A DNA stretch of 33,753 bases from JBHHYU01 sp046757725. Its GTDB lineage: Bacteria > Desulfobacterota > Binatia > UBA9968. Below the pieces are notes generated by a model. The model searched no databases and had not been told where the DNA came from. It saw only the letters and a program-made list of their open reading frames with translations. Where the stretch lies: NCBI GenBank assembly GCA_046757725.1, contig JBHHYU010000025.1:1-33753 (forward strand), read 5' to 3'. Each line of letters starts with the position of its first letter. The stretch's first letter is position 1. This document shows positions 16,298 through 24,974 of the stretch, in pieces. A program made the position numbers and the translations under genes.

Positions 16298-17674
16298 ATG
16301 GAAATGATTTTTGAATGGATTAACGTTGTAAATTCCTTCATTTGGGGTCCTCCCATGATGATCCTCCTCATCGGAACCGGGTTCTGGCTTACGGTAGGAA
16401 CTCGCGGTGTTCAAGTCCGACAATTCGGGCATGCATGGCGCCTCACTCTCCGGGGGGCTTTCCGCAAGGGAGGGGCAGCAGCGGAAGACGGAGATATTAC
16501 CCCCTTTCAGGCCCTGATGACTGCCATTTCCGCCACAGTGGGTAACGGCAATATTGCAGGCGTAGCTACGGCCATTGCCCTCGGTGGTCCGGGGGCACCC
16601 GTCTGGATGTGGCTTACGGGACTTGTGGGAATGGCGACCAAATACTCGGAGGCGCTCCTTGGGATAAAGTACCGGGAGCAGGCGCCGGATGGCACCAAGT
16701 CCGGCGGACCCATGTATGTATTGAAAAACGGTCTTGGCATCCACTGGCTCGGCTGGATCTTCAGTCTATTCGGGGCAATAGCTGCCCTGGGCATCGGCAA
16801 TTTGGTTCAGGCCAACTCGGTGGCTCACGTCTTTCGGACCGAGCTGGGGATCAGCCCTTTGGTGACCGGTATCGCGTTAGCCGTTCTTACCTGGCTGGTC
16901 ATCATCGGCGGGATCAAGCGGATCGGGACGGTGGCAGAGGTGCTGGTTCCGGTTATGTGCGTTGCCTATTTTCTCGGTGGCCTGACAATCATCGTTGCCA
17001 AGATCACCGAAATTCCAGAGGCCTTTAGCCTCATCTTCAGGAGCGCCTTTAGCGGACACGCAGCTGCCGGGGGGTTCGTCGGCGCGGGGGTTGCCCAGAC
17101 CATTCGTTTCGGGGTAGCACGCGGAATTTTTTCAAATGAGGCAGGCATAGGATCCGCCGGGATAGCACACGGCGCGGCACAGACCCGCTCCCCTGCACGC
17201 CAGGGGACCATAGCCATGCTGGGTGTCTTCATCGATACGATCGTGATCAATACGATGACCACTTTGTCCATCGTTCTCACGGGAACATGGGCTACCAGCC
17301 TGACCGGCGCGGCTATGACCGCCCACGCCTTTACCAATGTATTGGGACCTCTCGGGGGCTGGATCGTTGCTTTTGGTTCCGTCACTTTCGGTTATTCCAC
17401 GTTGCTGACGTGGTCCTATTACGGGTTGAAATGCACGGACTTTCTCTTTGGGATCAAAGTTTCCCTTCCCTACCGCTGGCTCTGGTGCCTGGCGATTGTC
17501 ATAGGAGCACGTTTCTCTTCGGATCTAGCAGGTATAAAATTCATCTGGAACATTGCGGATACTGTGAACGGCGCCATGGCCATCCCCAATCTCATAGCGT
17601 TGCTCTGGATGAGCCGGCTTGTATTCCGAGAGACGCTGGCCTATTCGGGGAACTCTGAACATTCAACTGGTTAG
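16298..17674 (+). CDS. Sodium:alanine/glycine symporter (AGCS family)
   Basis: 458-residue multi-pass membrane protein with the hallmark AGCS blocks: ISATVGNGNIAGVATAIALG (Na+ and amino-acid site), the ALLGIKYRE stretch and GVARGIFSNEAGIGSAGIAH. Length matches AlsT/DagA. It imports alanine or glycine with sodium. AGGAG lies 9 nt before ATG 16298. I looked for a glycine riboswitch in the 140-bp leader and did not find the conserved cores. The acyl-CoA synthetase gene follows 25 bp later on the same strand. Confidence 0.9.
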   Translation: MEMIFEWINVVNSFIWGPPMMILLIGTGFWLTVGTRGVQVRQFGHAWRLTLRGAFRKGGAAAEDGDITPFQALMTAISATVGNGNIAGVATAIALGGPGAPVWMWLTGLVGMATKYSEALLGIKYREQAPDGTKSGGPMYVLKNGLGIHWLGWIFSLFGAIAALGIGNLVQANSVAHVFRTELGISPLVTGIALAVLTWLVIIGGIKRIGTVAEVLVPVMCVAYFLGGLTIIVAKITEIPEAFSLIFRSAFSGHAAAGGFVGAGVAQTIRFGVARGIFSNEAGIGSAGIAHGAAQTRSPARQGTIAMLGVFIDTIVINTMTTLSIVLTGTWATSLTGAAMTAHAFTNVLGPLGGWIVAFGSVTFGYSTLLTWSYYGLKCTDFLFGIKVSLPYRWLWCLAIVIGARFSSDLAGIKFIWNIADTVNGAMAIPNLIALLWMSRLVFRETLAYSGNSEHSTG

Positions 17675-17699
17675 AGTTCAGAGGAAATGGAAACGGTCC

Positions 17700-19256
17700 A
17701 TGTACCTTACGGAGATCCTTCCGAGAGCCGCGGCTGCCTACCCCAACAAAGTCGCCGTGGTTTGTGGCCAGATAAAACTAAACTATCGCGAGGTTGCCGA
17801 TAGAGTCGGCCGCCTGGCCTATACGCTTACCGGCCTGGGCGTCGGTCCCGGCGAGCGAATAGCCTTATTGCACAGCAACTGCCACAGATCCCTCGAGGCC
17901 TACTTTGCAGCCGCTCATGCAGGGGCGGTACTGGTACCTCTGAATTGCCGCCTGACCGCACGCGACCTGGCCTACATCATCGATGACACGGAAAGCCGAG
18001 TCTTGTTTGCTGATGCTACATGGGGGAAGCTGGCCACCGAAGCTGCTACCCAGGCCCATACACGCTGCACACTGGTCTGGAGCCCTAGTGGCGATGAAAA
18101 CAGGCGAGGCCCAAGTAGTCTTGACTATGAGACGTCTCTCCTGACCGCGGGTTCTCATCCCCTCGGTGAACCTAGAGTCAAGGAGGATGACCCGGCGAAT
18201 ATCTACTACACGAGCGGAACAACCGGTCACCAGAAGGGGGTCGTACTCACCCACCGCAATATCTACAGCCATGCCCTAGCGACCATAGCCGACCTCAGGT
18301 TGTCTGATAGCGACATCTGGGCACACGTTGCTCCGATGTTCCACTTGGCCGATGCCTGGGCAACATGGGCCATGACATGGGTCGGCGCCAGGCATGTAAT
18401 GCTCGGCCGGTTTGATGCCAAACTCGTGCTTCAGACACTGGTTGAACAAGGTGTAACAGTCACCAACCTTATCCCCACGATGCTGAACGATCTCATCAAT
18501 ACCCCACAAGCCATATGTTCGAAATATCCATCCCTGCGCCTGCTGATGACCGGTGGAGCACCCATCGCACCGAAGCTCGTGAGGCGTGTCGTGGAAACGT
18601 TCGGCTGCGAGTATGTGCAGACCTATGGGCTCACCGAGACCAGTCCCTACCTGACTTTTTCTCTCCTCAAGGAGAACCTCCGCAATCTGCCTCCTGATGA
18701 GCAGATGCGATACCGTTCTATGACCGGGCGGGCAGCGCTTGGCGTGACACTGAGGGTGGTCGATGATGCGGGGAGGGATATCCCGGCCGATGGCCAGGCC
18801 GTGGGCGAGATTGTGGCCAGGGGCGACCGTATCACCCCGGGCTACTGGCGTCTTCAGGAAGTAACTGCTGAAGCCTTTCGTGACGGTTGGTTTCATACCG
18901 GTGACCTGGCCACCATCGACGAAGAAGGGTACATCAACATCGTTGATCGCAAAAAGGACATCATCCTGACTGGAGGTGAGATTGTCTATTCCACTGAGAT
19001 CGAGAACGCGTTATATGAACATCCGGCGGTGCTTGAAGCTGCGGTCGTCGGGGTACCGGACGAGCGTTGGGGCGAAACTATCAGAGCCGTCGTTGTAGTG
19101 AAGCCGGGATGGAGTATGACCGTTGACGACATTACTGTGCATTGCCAGGAAAGGTTGGCACGATATAAATGCCCGCGGTCGGTAAAGTTTGTGAAAGCGC
19201 TTCCCAGAACTGGGTCAGGCAAAATATCCAAAAGGGAGATTCGCCAGCGCTATTGA
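17700..19256 (+). CDS. AMP-forming acyl-CoA synthetase
   Basis: 518 residues from ATG 17700, the first ATG after the symporter; a longer frame overlaps the symporter and is unlikely. ANL-superfamily motifs: the AMP loop YYTSGTTGHQKGVVLTH (near residue 168), TYGLTETSP, DGWFHTGDL, the hinge VDRKKDII, and the catalytic lysine in RTGSGKISKREIR near the C-terminus. It activates a carboxylic acid as acyl-AMP and then the CoA thioester. The A8 block reads GGEIVYSTEIE where most relatives have GGENIYP, a small divergence. Substrate is open: fatty acid, aromatic acid or a ring-cleavage product. Confidence 0.9.
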   Translation: MYLTEILPRAAAAYPNKVAVVCGQIKLNYREVADRVGRLAYTLTGLGVGPGERIALLHSNCHRSLEAYFAAAHAGAVLVPLNCRLTARDLAYIIDDTESRVLFADATWGKLATEAATQAHTRCTLVWSPSGDENRRGPSSLDYETSLLTAGSHPLGEPRVKEDDPANIYYTSGTTGHQKGVVLTHRNIYSHALATIADLRLSDSDIWAHVAPMFHLADAWATWAMTWVGARHVMLGRFDAKLVLQTLVEQGVTVTNLIPTMLNDLINTPQAICSKYPSLRLLMTGGAPIAPKLVRRVVETFGCEYVQTYGLTETSPYLTFSLLKENLRNLPPDEQMRYRSMTGRAALGVTLRVVDDAGRDIPADGQAVGEIVARGDRITPGYWRLQEVTAEAFRDGWFHTGDLATIDEEGYINIVDRKKDIILTGGEIVYSTEIENALYEHPAVLEAAVVGVPDERWGETIRAVVVVKPGWSMTVDDITVHCQERLARYKCPRSVKFVKALPRTGSGKISKREIRQRY

Positions 19257-19453
19257 TTTAAACGGATCGGAGGTTTTGGTTTTTTAGGCACAGGCAGGGC
19301 ATACCCGCGGATGGCCGGCTGCTGGTGGTTGGCAGCATCCGGTGCGCCTATAGAGTATGGTAAAGAGTTCCAGGGGTGACAATGTTCTCTCGCTTTGTTA
19401 AGCTATGCTCTCTGTAACCGACAAGGAAAAAGTGCCTGGGTGAACGAAAAACT

Positions 19454-20458
19454 ATGATTATCGACGCACACGCCCACTACACAACGGCACCACCGGAGTT
19501 GCAAGCCTACCGGGGCCGGCAGATCACCAACCTGGCAAGGCCGGTGCGAGCCCGCATAGAGATAAGCGATGAACAGTTGGAACGTTCTATGCGAGGGCAA
19601 TTCAAGCGCATGCAAGAATCAGGTATCGACCGTTTGCTTTTCTCTCCACAGGCTTCAGCCATGGGACATCACTTCGGCTCAGAACTGGTGAGCCGTTACT
19701 GGTCGGAGGCCTGCAACGATCTCATTGCTCGGATAGCCCGGCTTTGGCCCGACAAGATCATCCCGGTATGCCAGCTACCTCAATCTCCGGGAGTCAGCCC
19801 CAAGCACTGGGTCGAAGAGTTGGTCCGCTGTGTGAAAGAGCAAGGGTTCGTAGCCTGCAACATTAACCCGGATCTGGCAGGAGGCCGAGAACCTCTCACC
19901 CCGTCTCTGGGGAACGATTGGTGGTACCCTTTATGGGAGAAAATGACCGAGCTAAACATTCCAGGAACCATACATGCCAGTGCCTCTCTCAACCCGGCCA
20001 TGCACCTGACCAATTCTTATTACATCGCCCAGCATCATTCGGGGGCGGTAGAGATCCTCAGATCCCGAGTTTTCCAGGATTTTCCAAACCTGAAGATCAT
20101 TATTCCGCACGGGGGAGGAGCCATACCCTACCAGTGGAACCGACATCGGGCAATGCACGTTCGGGGAGGGCTTGAGCCCTTCGAGGAAGCAGCCCGCAAA
20201 GTGTACTGGGATATGGCCATTTACGACAAAGATGCAATGGAATTGCTCATAAAGCGGGTTGGGGTGGACAACGTGCTGTTTGCCACGGAGATGTTCGGGG
20301 CTGTCAATGCCACCGACCCCAAGACCGGACGAAATTTTGAGGACCTCGTACCCATATTTGAGTCTATCGAATGGCTCAGTAAGGATGACCGAAGAAAGAT
20401 TACGGAGGGCAATGCGCGAAAAGTCTACTCACGTATGGTCATGGGTTCGAGCCGTTAG
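19454..20458 (+). CDS. ligJ: 4-oxalomesaconate hydratase-like amidohydrolase (LigJ)
   Basis: 334 residues, close in length and sequence pattern to LigJ of Sphingobium, which hydrates 4-oxalomesaconate in protocatechuate/gallate 4,5-cleavage. Shared strings I recognise: MIIDAHAHYTTAP, LPQSPGVSPK, GFVACNINPD, FPNLKIIIPHGGGAIPY, VDNVLFATEM and EGNARKVY. Metal-site candidates are His6, His8, His174 and Glu279. A Glu instead of the usual Asp at the last position is the LigJ-type feature. His219 lies in IIPHGGG. A RidA gene follows and a LigI-like lactonase faces it from the other strand, supporting a catabolic role. Confidence 0.75.
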   Translation: MIIDAHAHYTTAPPELQAYRGRQITNLARPVRARIEISDEQLERSMRGQFKRMQESGIDRLLFSPQASAMGHHFGSELVSRYWSEACNDLIARIARLWPDKIIPVCQLPQSPGVSPKHWVEELVRCVKEQGFVACNINPDLAGGREPLTPSLGNDWWYPLWEKMTELNIPGTIHASASLNPAMHLTNSYYIAQHHSGAVEILRSRVFQDFPNLKIIIPHGGGAIPYQWNRHRAMHVRGGLEPFEEAARKVYWDMAIYDKDAMELLIKRVGVDNVLFATEMFGAVNATDPKTGRNFEDLVPIFESIEWLSKDDRRKITEGNARKVYSRMVMGSSR

Positions 20459-20525
20459 TAACGGCCTAGGAGTCCCACCTCAACAGCTGAGACGGTAATT
20501 TGCTAGGACCCGAAAGGAGTCGATT

Positions 20526-20906
20526 ATGGGAAACCGAGAAACCATCGAAATCGCCGGTCTGTCTCACCAAGCCCCTATCCCCAATGGAGCCAGGATCGGC
20601 AATATCGTTTTCTCTTCCGCCATTTCCGGCCGAGACACTGAAACCAACAAGCTCCCTGCAGACCCCGACAAGCAAGCCGAGGTTCTCTTTCGCAACATCA
20701 GGACATTCATGCAGCAGGCGGGTGGCACCCTTAGTGACATCGGCCGCATGACGGTTTATTTAAAGGAAGAGCGATATAGAGAATCTATAAACAAGGAATG
20801 GCAAAAGATGTTTCCCCATGAGACGGATCGACCAGCTCGCCATGCGATACTCGCAAGTGTCCGAGGTGAGATGCTATTTCAAATCGAATTGATTGCGGTT
20901 CTTTAG
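20526..20906 (+). CDS. RidA-family protein, divergent copy
   Basis: 126 residues of the RidA/YjgF/UK114 fold, 67 bp after the ligJ-like gene with AAAGGAG before the ATG. RidA trimers deaminate reactive enamines and imines; some relatives act in pathways, e.g. 2-aminomuconate deaminase. The substrate Arg is retained in RPARHAIL, but the core differs from the canonical copy at 22584: no SQA-type N-terminus, SVRGEMLFQIELIAVL at the end. Placement between LigJ-like and LigI-like genes suggests a pathway role, not general imine clean-up. Confidence 0.82.
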   Translation: MGNRETIEIAGLSHQAPIPNGARIGNIVFSSAISGRDTETNKLPADPDKQAEVLFRNIRTFMQQAGGTLSDIGRMTVYLKEERYRESINKEWQKMFPHETDRPARHAILASVRGEMLFQIELIAVL

Positions 20907-20928
20907 CCTCGATCCGCTAGCCGTTATT

Positions 20929-21816
20929 CTATGCGCCGAACCCGAACAATCGCTCCGGGTTGTCTACAAGGATCTTATTCCTAACAGAGGCGTTCGGTGC
21001 AAAGTTGAGCATAAGATCGAGCAGCAGCCCGTCATTCGGCGTGCGGCCGTTCGTGAACATATTGCCGTGTGGCCAGTTGGTGCCCCACAGAACGCGGTCC
21101 GGGGCTTTCTCGATCAGTGCCTGCGCAAAGGGCACGACATCGGCATAGGGATACGGTTCGGCGGTGCGTTGATCGGCGCCGGAAATCTTGACCCAATAAT
21201 TCGGTCGCTCCATAAGCTCCAGCAATAGCCGGAAGGCGGGCTGACGGATCCCAGCCGCAGTCTGGATCCGCGCAAAATGGTCAACCACCGAGGTCACGTC
21301 CAAAGAACGGAACCACTCGACATGGGAAATCAATACTTCGGGATCTACATGCAGCTCCACATGCCATCTAAACGGCCGGATGCGTTCTATCATCCGTTCG
21401 AAGAGAGGCAGGTTCGTGCTGCCTGAACGGCCGGAGACAAACTCGAACCGTATGCCGCGAATGCCGCCTTCATGCATTGTCTCAAGTTCTTGGTCCGTGG
21501 TGTCGTCGTCGATGCGGCCTACTCCGCGTAGCTGTTTGCTGCTGCGGGCAATGGCGTCAAGCGAGACCCGATTGTCCGTGTCGTGGACGTTTGGCTGTAC
21601 GACTATGCCCCGGTCGACACCAATCACATCAAGCATCATCAAATAGTGTTCGAGCGGTGCCGCCGGCGGGGTATAACGACGCCGGTCAGCGTATGGAAAT
21701 ATATCCGGTGGCCCAAAGATATGGCAGTGCGTGTCACAGGTACCCGGCGGCGGTGTGAACTTCGGCCTTTGCGGGTTGGGATCAGGCGGCATACACACCC
21801 GAAACTTATCATCCAT
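20929..21816 (-). CDS. 2-pyrone-4,6-dicarboxylate lactonase-like amidohydrolase (LigI-like)
   Basis: 295 residues from ATG 21816 (AGGAAG upstream); a GTG 36 bp earlier is less likely. The pattern matches LigI: TPPPGTCDTHCHIFGP, IVVQPNVHDTDN, HEGGIRGIRFEF, WGTNWPHGNM and NDGLLLDLM. LigI hydrolyses 2-pyrone-4,6-dicarboxylate to oxalomesaconate, the step before LigJ, without a metal. In LigI the WGTDWPH aspartate (Asp248) acts in catalysis; here that position is Asn247, so activity or substrate may differ. It converges on the RidA gene with a 22-bp gap. A different lactone or sulfomuconolactone is an alternative. Confidence 0.65.
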   Translation of the reverse strand: MDDKFRVCMPPDPNPQRPKFTPPPGTCDTHCHIFGPPDIFPYADRRRYTPPAAPLEHYLMMLDVIGVDRGIVVQPNVHDTDNRVSLDAIARSSKQLRGVGRIDDDTTDQELETMHEGGIRGIRFEFVSGRSGSTNLPLFERMIERIRPFRWHVELHVDPEVLISHVEWFRSLDVTSVVDHFARIQTAAGIRQPAFRLLLELMERPNYWVKISGADQRTAEPYPYADVVPFAQALIEKAPDRVLWGTNWPHGNMFTNGRTPNDGLLLDLMLNFAPNASVRNKILVDNPERLFGFGA

Positions 21817-21944
21817 AGATTTGCTCTTCCTGCTAAGGCCGACGCCGAGCACTCGGGCTCAGATAAGAAGTTTCTTAGGAAAAGACCCCATAGCCTAGTT
21901 GACTTGCCCCATCTCCCTAAATGATAAAGGCTGAATGCGGCGTT

Positions 21945-22238
21945 TTAACCACCTTCTTGCTCAAAAGGGAGCCTATGTTTTTTTTTCGAATTACACTTTT
22001 TGCAGCTCGGTACGACGTTTCCCTTGGTGGACCTGCCGCCACGGATGATAGGGATCAGGTGATCCATAGTGAGTTCTCTTGGCGGGAATCTCTCACGACA
22101 GTGGTAACAGATTCCCCTGCCACGTTTTCGTTTCCACCATTGAGTGGAACGCAACTCCCTACCCTTCTGCCGCTCGCGCCGGATCTCGTCTTCACTCACA
22201 GATACGATGAAAGGGGTAGCCTCCATACCTTCAGTCAC
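21945..22238 (-). CDS. HNH endonuclease domain protein
   Basis: 97 residues. A zinc-binding HNH unit fills the C-terminal half: CYHC (Cys44, Cys47), MDHLIPIIRGG with Asp59-His60, Asn74 in KGNVVPSC, and CKKC (Cys79, Cys82). HNH nucleases of this size cut or nick DNA in restriction, homing and phage systems, but solitary ones are common and mostly uncharacterised. The start is GTG 22238 or ATG 22226. A small membrane-protein gene ends 15 bp upstream on the same strand, so they probably form a two-gene unit. No phage or restriction partner is visible nearby. Confidence 0.75.
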   Translation of the reverse strand: MTEGMEATPFIVSVSEDEIRRERQKGRELRSTQWWKRKRGRGICYHCRERFPPRELTMDHLIPIIRGGRSTKGNVVPSCKKCNSKKKHRLPFEQEGG

Positions 22239-22253
22239 TCCACAGCTGAAAAA

Positions 22254-22445
22254 CTACTTTAACCAACGCCTCAACGATCTAAGATAGAGCGTGAAACCAG
22301 CGGAAATTAACAGATAGAGGACGCTTCGGAAAAGGGCCCACAGACCTCCGGCATCAAAATAATTACGAAGCTCCCACAGGGCAAAGCCGAAAAAGAAGAC
22401 CACTGCGGTCGATATCAGGATCTTATGGGCTGTAAGTAAAGTCAT
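22254..22445 (-). CDS. Small two-helix membrane protein, unknown function
   Basis: 63 residues, ATG 22445. Two hydrophobic helices (about 8-24 and 34-54) are separated by WELRNYFDAGG, and the end is strongly basic (LRSLRRWLK), placing the tail in the cytoplasm. No family recognised. Followed 15 bp later by the HNH gene. Weak GGTAG ribosome site. Convincing as a gene mainly by composition and position. Confidence 0.55.
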   Translation of the reverse strand: MTLLTAHKILISTAVVFFFGFALWELRNYFDAGGLWALFRSVLYLLISAGFTLYLRSLRRWLK

Positions 22446-22583
22446 ATCTACCCAATCTATTACTGATTCTTTATCATAGTGGAATGGTCAAGGAGTGCAA
22501 GGAAAACTGTTTGCTGGCTTGGACAGTCTTATTGTAGGATTCTCTGAAACCTTGATAAACGAGAAAAGAGAGGAGAAACAGGG

Positions 22584-22964
22584 ATGAAGAAAGAAGCGGT
22601 CCGGACCGATGCTGCTCCCAAGGCAATCGGCCCCTACGAGCAAGGTATCCGGGTCAATGGATTCGTCTTCACGGCTGGGCAGATAGCTCTCAACCCCAGT
22701 ACAGGAGAGCTCACCGAGGGGAATATCTCCGCTCAAACCCGGCAGGTGCTTGAGAACCTTAAAGAGGTCCTGAAGGCGGCAGGCTCATCATTGGACCGTG
22801 TCGTAAAGGTAACCATCTACTTAAAAAACATGGCTGACTTTCCGGTCGTCAATGAGGTCTACGCAGAATACCTGGGCAGTTCCAAGCCGGCCCGCTCAAC
22901 AGTCGCCGTCGCCGAGCTTCCTAAAGGGGCCCTCATCGAGATCGACTTGATCGCTGTCACCTGA
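22584..22964 (+). CDS. ridA: RidA, reactive intermediate/imine deaminase
   Basis: 126 residues, canonical RidA: AAPKAIGPYEQGIRVNGFVF, TAGQIALNPSTGEL, LENLKEVLKAAGSSLDRVVK and the C-terminal ARSTVAVAELPKGALIEID. The Arg of the PARSTVAV block is the conserved ligand residue that grips the 2-imino acid carboxylate. The enzyme hydrolyses enamine/imine by-products of PLP enzymes such as threonine dehydratase to keto acids plus ammonia. GGAG lies about 11 nt before the ATG. A terminator-like hairpin lies 170 bp downstream. Second RidA in 2 kb; this one is the housekeeping type. Confidence 0.92.
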   Translation: MKKEAVRTDAAPKAIGPYEQGIRVNGFVFTAGQIALNPSTGELTEGNISAQTRQVLENLKEVLKAAGSSLDRVVKVTIYLKNMADFPVVNEVYAEYLGSSKPARSTVAVAELPKGALIEIDLIAVT

Positions 22965-23408
22965 CAGGATGCCTGTCCACAAATCTCAATTTGGAAACAA
23001 ACTTAAATTCAATTGGCTGCTAATTGTAGTTGGCTTAGTTGTGATCACACGGCGCTGCTGCATACTAGAATAGGCCTCGCACTAGACTGATGCGTCATTC
23101 AAACCAAATATTTTTCCTGTTGATCTTTTGCTGGCCAGTGTTGGCCAGGCCGAGTTTTTTACGAAAAACGTTGATAACCGGTACAATCCCAGCGGAATCT
23201 TCCTTACCTTCGAGAAATCCTTAAACGTGATATACTAATCAATATGTTCACTAGTTATGCTCGTCCCAGATGCTCACGTAGTTGACGCATGAATGAAAGT
23301 CCTTTTCGAGGAGGAGTCGATCTCTGGCCGGTGAGTCCATCACTTCATTTTCCAAGATCGTAAAAGAGATTTCATGGTCGGCAGCGCACACACAGGAGAT
23401 TGGTGCTT
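22965..23408. other. 444-bp intergenic region, terminator only
   Basis: Begins with GACAGG/CCTGTC around the ridA stop and contains the CTGGCCA hairpin terminator. A TATACT at 23231 could be a -10 box for the DUF3014 gene, but no convincing -35 precedes it. No ORF with a ribosome site is seen. Confidence 0.55.
23131..23160 (+). terminator. Intrinsic terminator downstream of ridA
   Basis: CTGGCCA, loop GTGT, TGGCCAG, then GCCGAG and six T. A seven-bp GC-rich stem followed by a U-run in plus orientation, though six bases separate stem and T-run. Confidence 0.6.
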
Positions 23409-24200
23409 ATGAAAAAACCGATATGGTGGTTGATTCTGGTCGTCGCGCTGGGCGGCGCCGTTGTCCTGTACTTTTGGCTCGAGAACAAGAAGTCCGAGCC
23501 GCAGGTACAGCAGCCGCCACCCGCTCCCTCGGCAGAGTCGGCCATACGCCATCCCATCGAGGCGGCTCCGCCAGTGGATGAGCCGGTCGCGGCGCCGGCC
23601 AAGCCGCTACCGGCGCTGGCCGATAGCGACGGGGCGATGCGGGACGCGATGACAGGGCTGTTCGGGAAGAGCCTGGAGAAGTTTTTCAATCTGCAGGGCA
23701 TCATCCGCCGCGTTGTGGCCACCGTGGACAATCTGCCGCGGGATAACCTATCCCTGCGGCTGATGCCGGTGAAGCCGGTGGCGGGGTGGCTGGTCACAGC
23801 GGGCAAGGGTAAGAGCCTCAGCCTTAGCCCGAAGAACGCGGCGCGCTACGCGCCCTATGTGCGGCTGGCGGAGGCGGTACCCACCGGGCCTCTGGTGGCA
23901 GTGTACGTGCACTTTTATCCCCTGTTCCAGCAGCAGTACGAGGAACTGGGCTACCCGGGCAAGTATTTTAATGACCGCCTGGTGCAGGTGATCGACCATA
24001 TGCTGGCGGCGCCGGAGGTGCTCGGGCCCGTGCTGCTCACCCAGCGCAAGGTGCTGTACCAGTTCGCCGATCCGAAGCTGGAGGGGCTCTCGGATGGTCA
24101 GAAGATCCTGGTGCGGATGGGGGGCGAAAATGCGGCCAAGTTGAAGGCGAAACTGCGGGAGATTCGGAGCGCGTTGGTGTCAAAAGCACCGAAAAGGTGA
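23409..24200 (+). CDS. DUF3014 domain protein, membrane-anchored
   Basis: 263 residues from ATG 23409 (AGGAG ten nt upstream; TTG 23400 and GTG 23403 are alternatives). One N-terminal transmembrane helix (PIWWLILVVALGGAVVLYFW), a proline/alanine-rich linker (about 33-70), then the DUF3014 domain with FFNLQGIIRRVVATVDNLP and YVHFYPLFQQQYEELGYPG. The family is of unknown function and predicted periplasmic. Its codons are visibly more GC-rich (many GCG, CTG, GCC) than neighbouring genes, suggesting a different history. It is a single gene with no partner. Confidence 0.82.
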   Translation: MKKPIWWLILVVALGGAVVLYFWLENKKSEPQVQQPPPAPSAESAIRHPIEAAPPVDEPVAAPAKPLPALADSDGAMRDAMTGLFGKSLEKFFNLQGIIRRVVATVDNLPRDNLSLRLMPVKPVAGWLVTAGKGKSLSLSPKNAARYAPYVRLAEAVPTGPLVAVYVHFYPLFQQQYEELGYPGKYFNDRLVQVIDHMLAAPEVLGPVLLTQRKVLYQFADPKLEGLSDGQKILVRMGGENAAKLKAKLREIRSALVSKAPKR

Positions 24201-24359
24201 ATGCAACTCATTTTCACTCCCAGGAGGACTAGGTTTCTGGGGCCTAGCCTTTATATAATTGGCGATCTTACCGTCTCGCGGGGAAATCGTCGAAGACCTC
24301 GAAGCCGCCCTGAACGTTCCCTACGTCCCCTGGAACTCTCCCCACGATGGAACGAATGG

Positions 24360-24974
24360 TTAGGTTGCATGGTGGAGTACCAAGCCATCCTTGAGCATGA
24401 GTTTCTCGACGCGGCTGAAACCAACACTGTGTAAAGCAGCTCTTTGCTCCTCGACAGACATGTACAGCTGGTCGTTCTTCTTACCTCCTTCGCCAACAAA
24501 GTGGTCGCATACGAGGTAGATGCCATTGGGCGAGAGAACCTGTTTTACCTCGGCATGTAGCGTGGCAGCGTATTGCTTGTGCCGCAGCTCATGCACCGCC
24601 TGGTTTGTGACGACGCACTGGAATGGGCCCAGCCCATCTGACCACGTGCCTTCCCGAAAACTTCGCTCGACAAATTGCACCCGTGATGACACTGCGCCAA
24701 GGCGGGTTCTTGCGAGTTCGTGTATTGCAGCCGAAAAGTCGAGTGCCGTGTATGAAATGACAGGCAGCCTGCGGAGCAAATGCTGTGCGAGAAATCCCGG
24801 GCCGGAACCGAGTTCCAACACGCTGTGGACCTCGATATGCGCCGCCTCAATTTCGGATGCGAACCGTTCAAAGAACTCTGTTCTCCAGGGACGCTTGAAC
24901 ATGGCTGACGCTTCCCACTCGCGGGCGTCGGACATGAGGCGAAGATCGATGGGACTGGGAACGTCTTGCAGCAT
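24360..24974 (-). CDS. Class I SAM-dependent methyltransferase
   Basis: 204 residues from ATG 24974. Motif I is VLELGSGPGFLAQHLL (SAM-binding glycines at 56, 58 and 60), motif II the acidic TALDFSAAI, and a post-motif stretch QCVVTNQAVHELRH. The end (EEQRAALHSVGFSRVEKL) is typical of UbiE/Methyltransf_25-type small-molecule enzymes. Substrate unknown. The VOC gene lies about 150 bp upstream on the same strand; the plus-strand DUF3014 gene converges on it. Confidence 0.8.
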   Translation of the reverse strand: MLQDVPSPIDLRLMSDAREWEASAMFKRPWRTEFFERFASEIEAAHIEVHSVLELGSGPGFLAQHLLRRLPVISYTALDFSAAIHELARTRLGAVSSRVQFVERSFREGTWSDGLGPFQCVVTNQAVHELRHKQYAATLHAEVKQVLSPNGIYLVCDHFVGEGGKKNDQLYMSVEEQRAALHSVGFSRVEKLMLKDGLVLHHAT

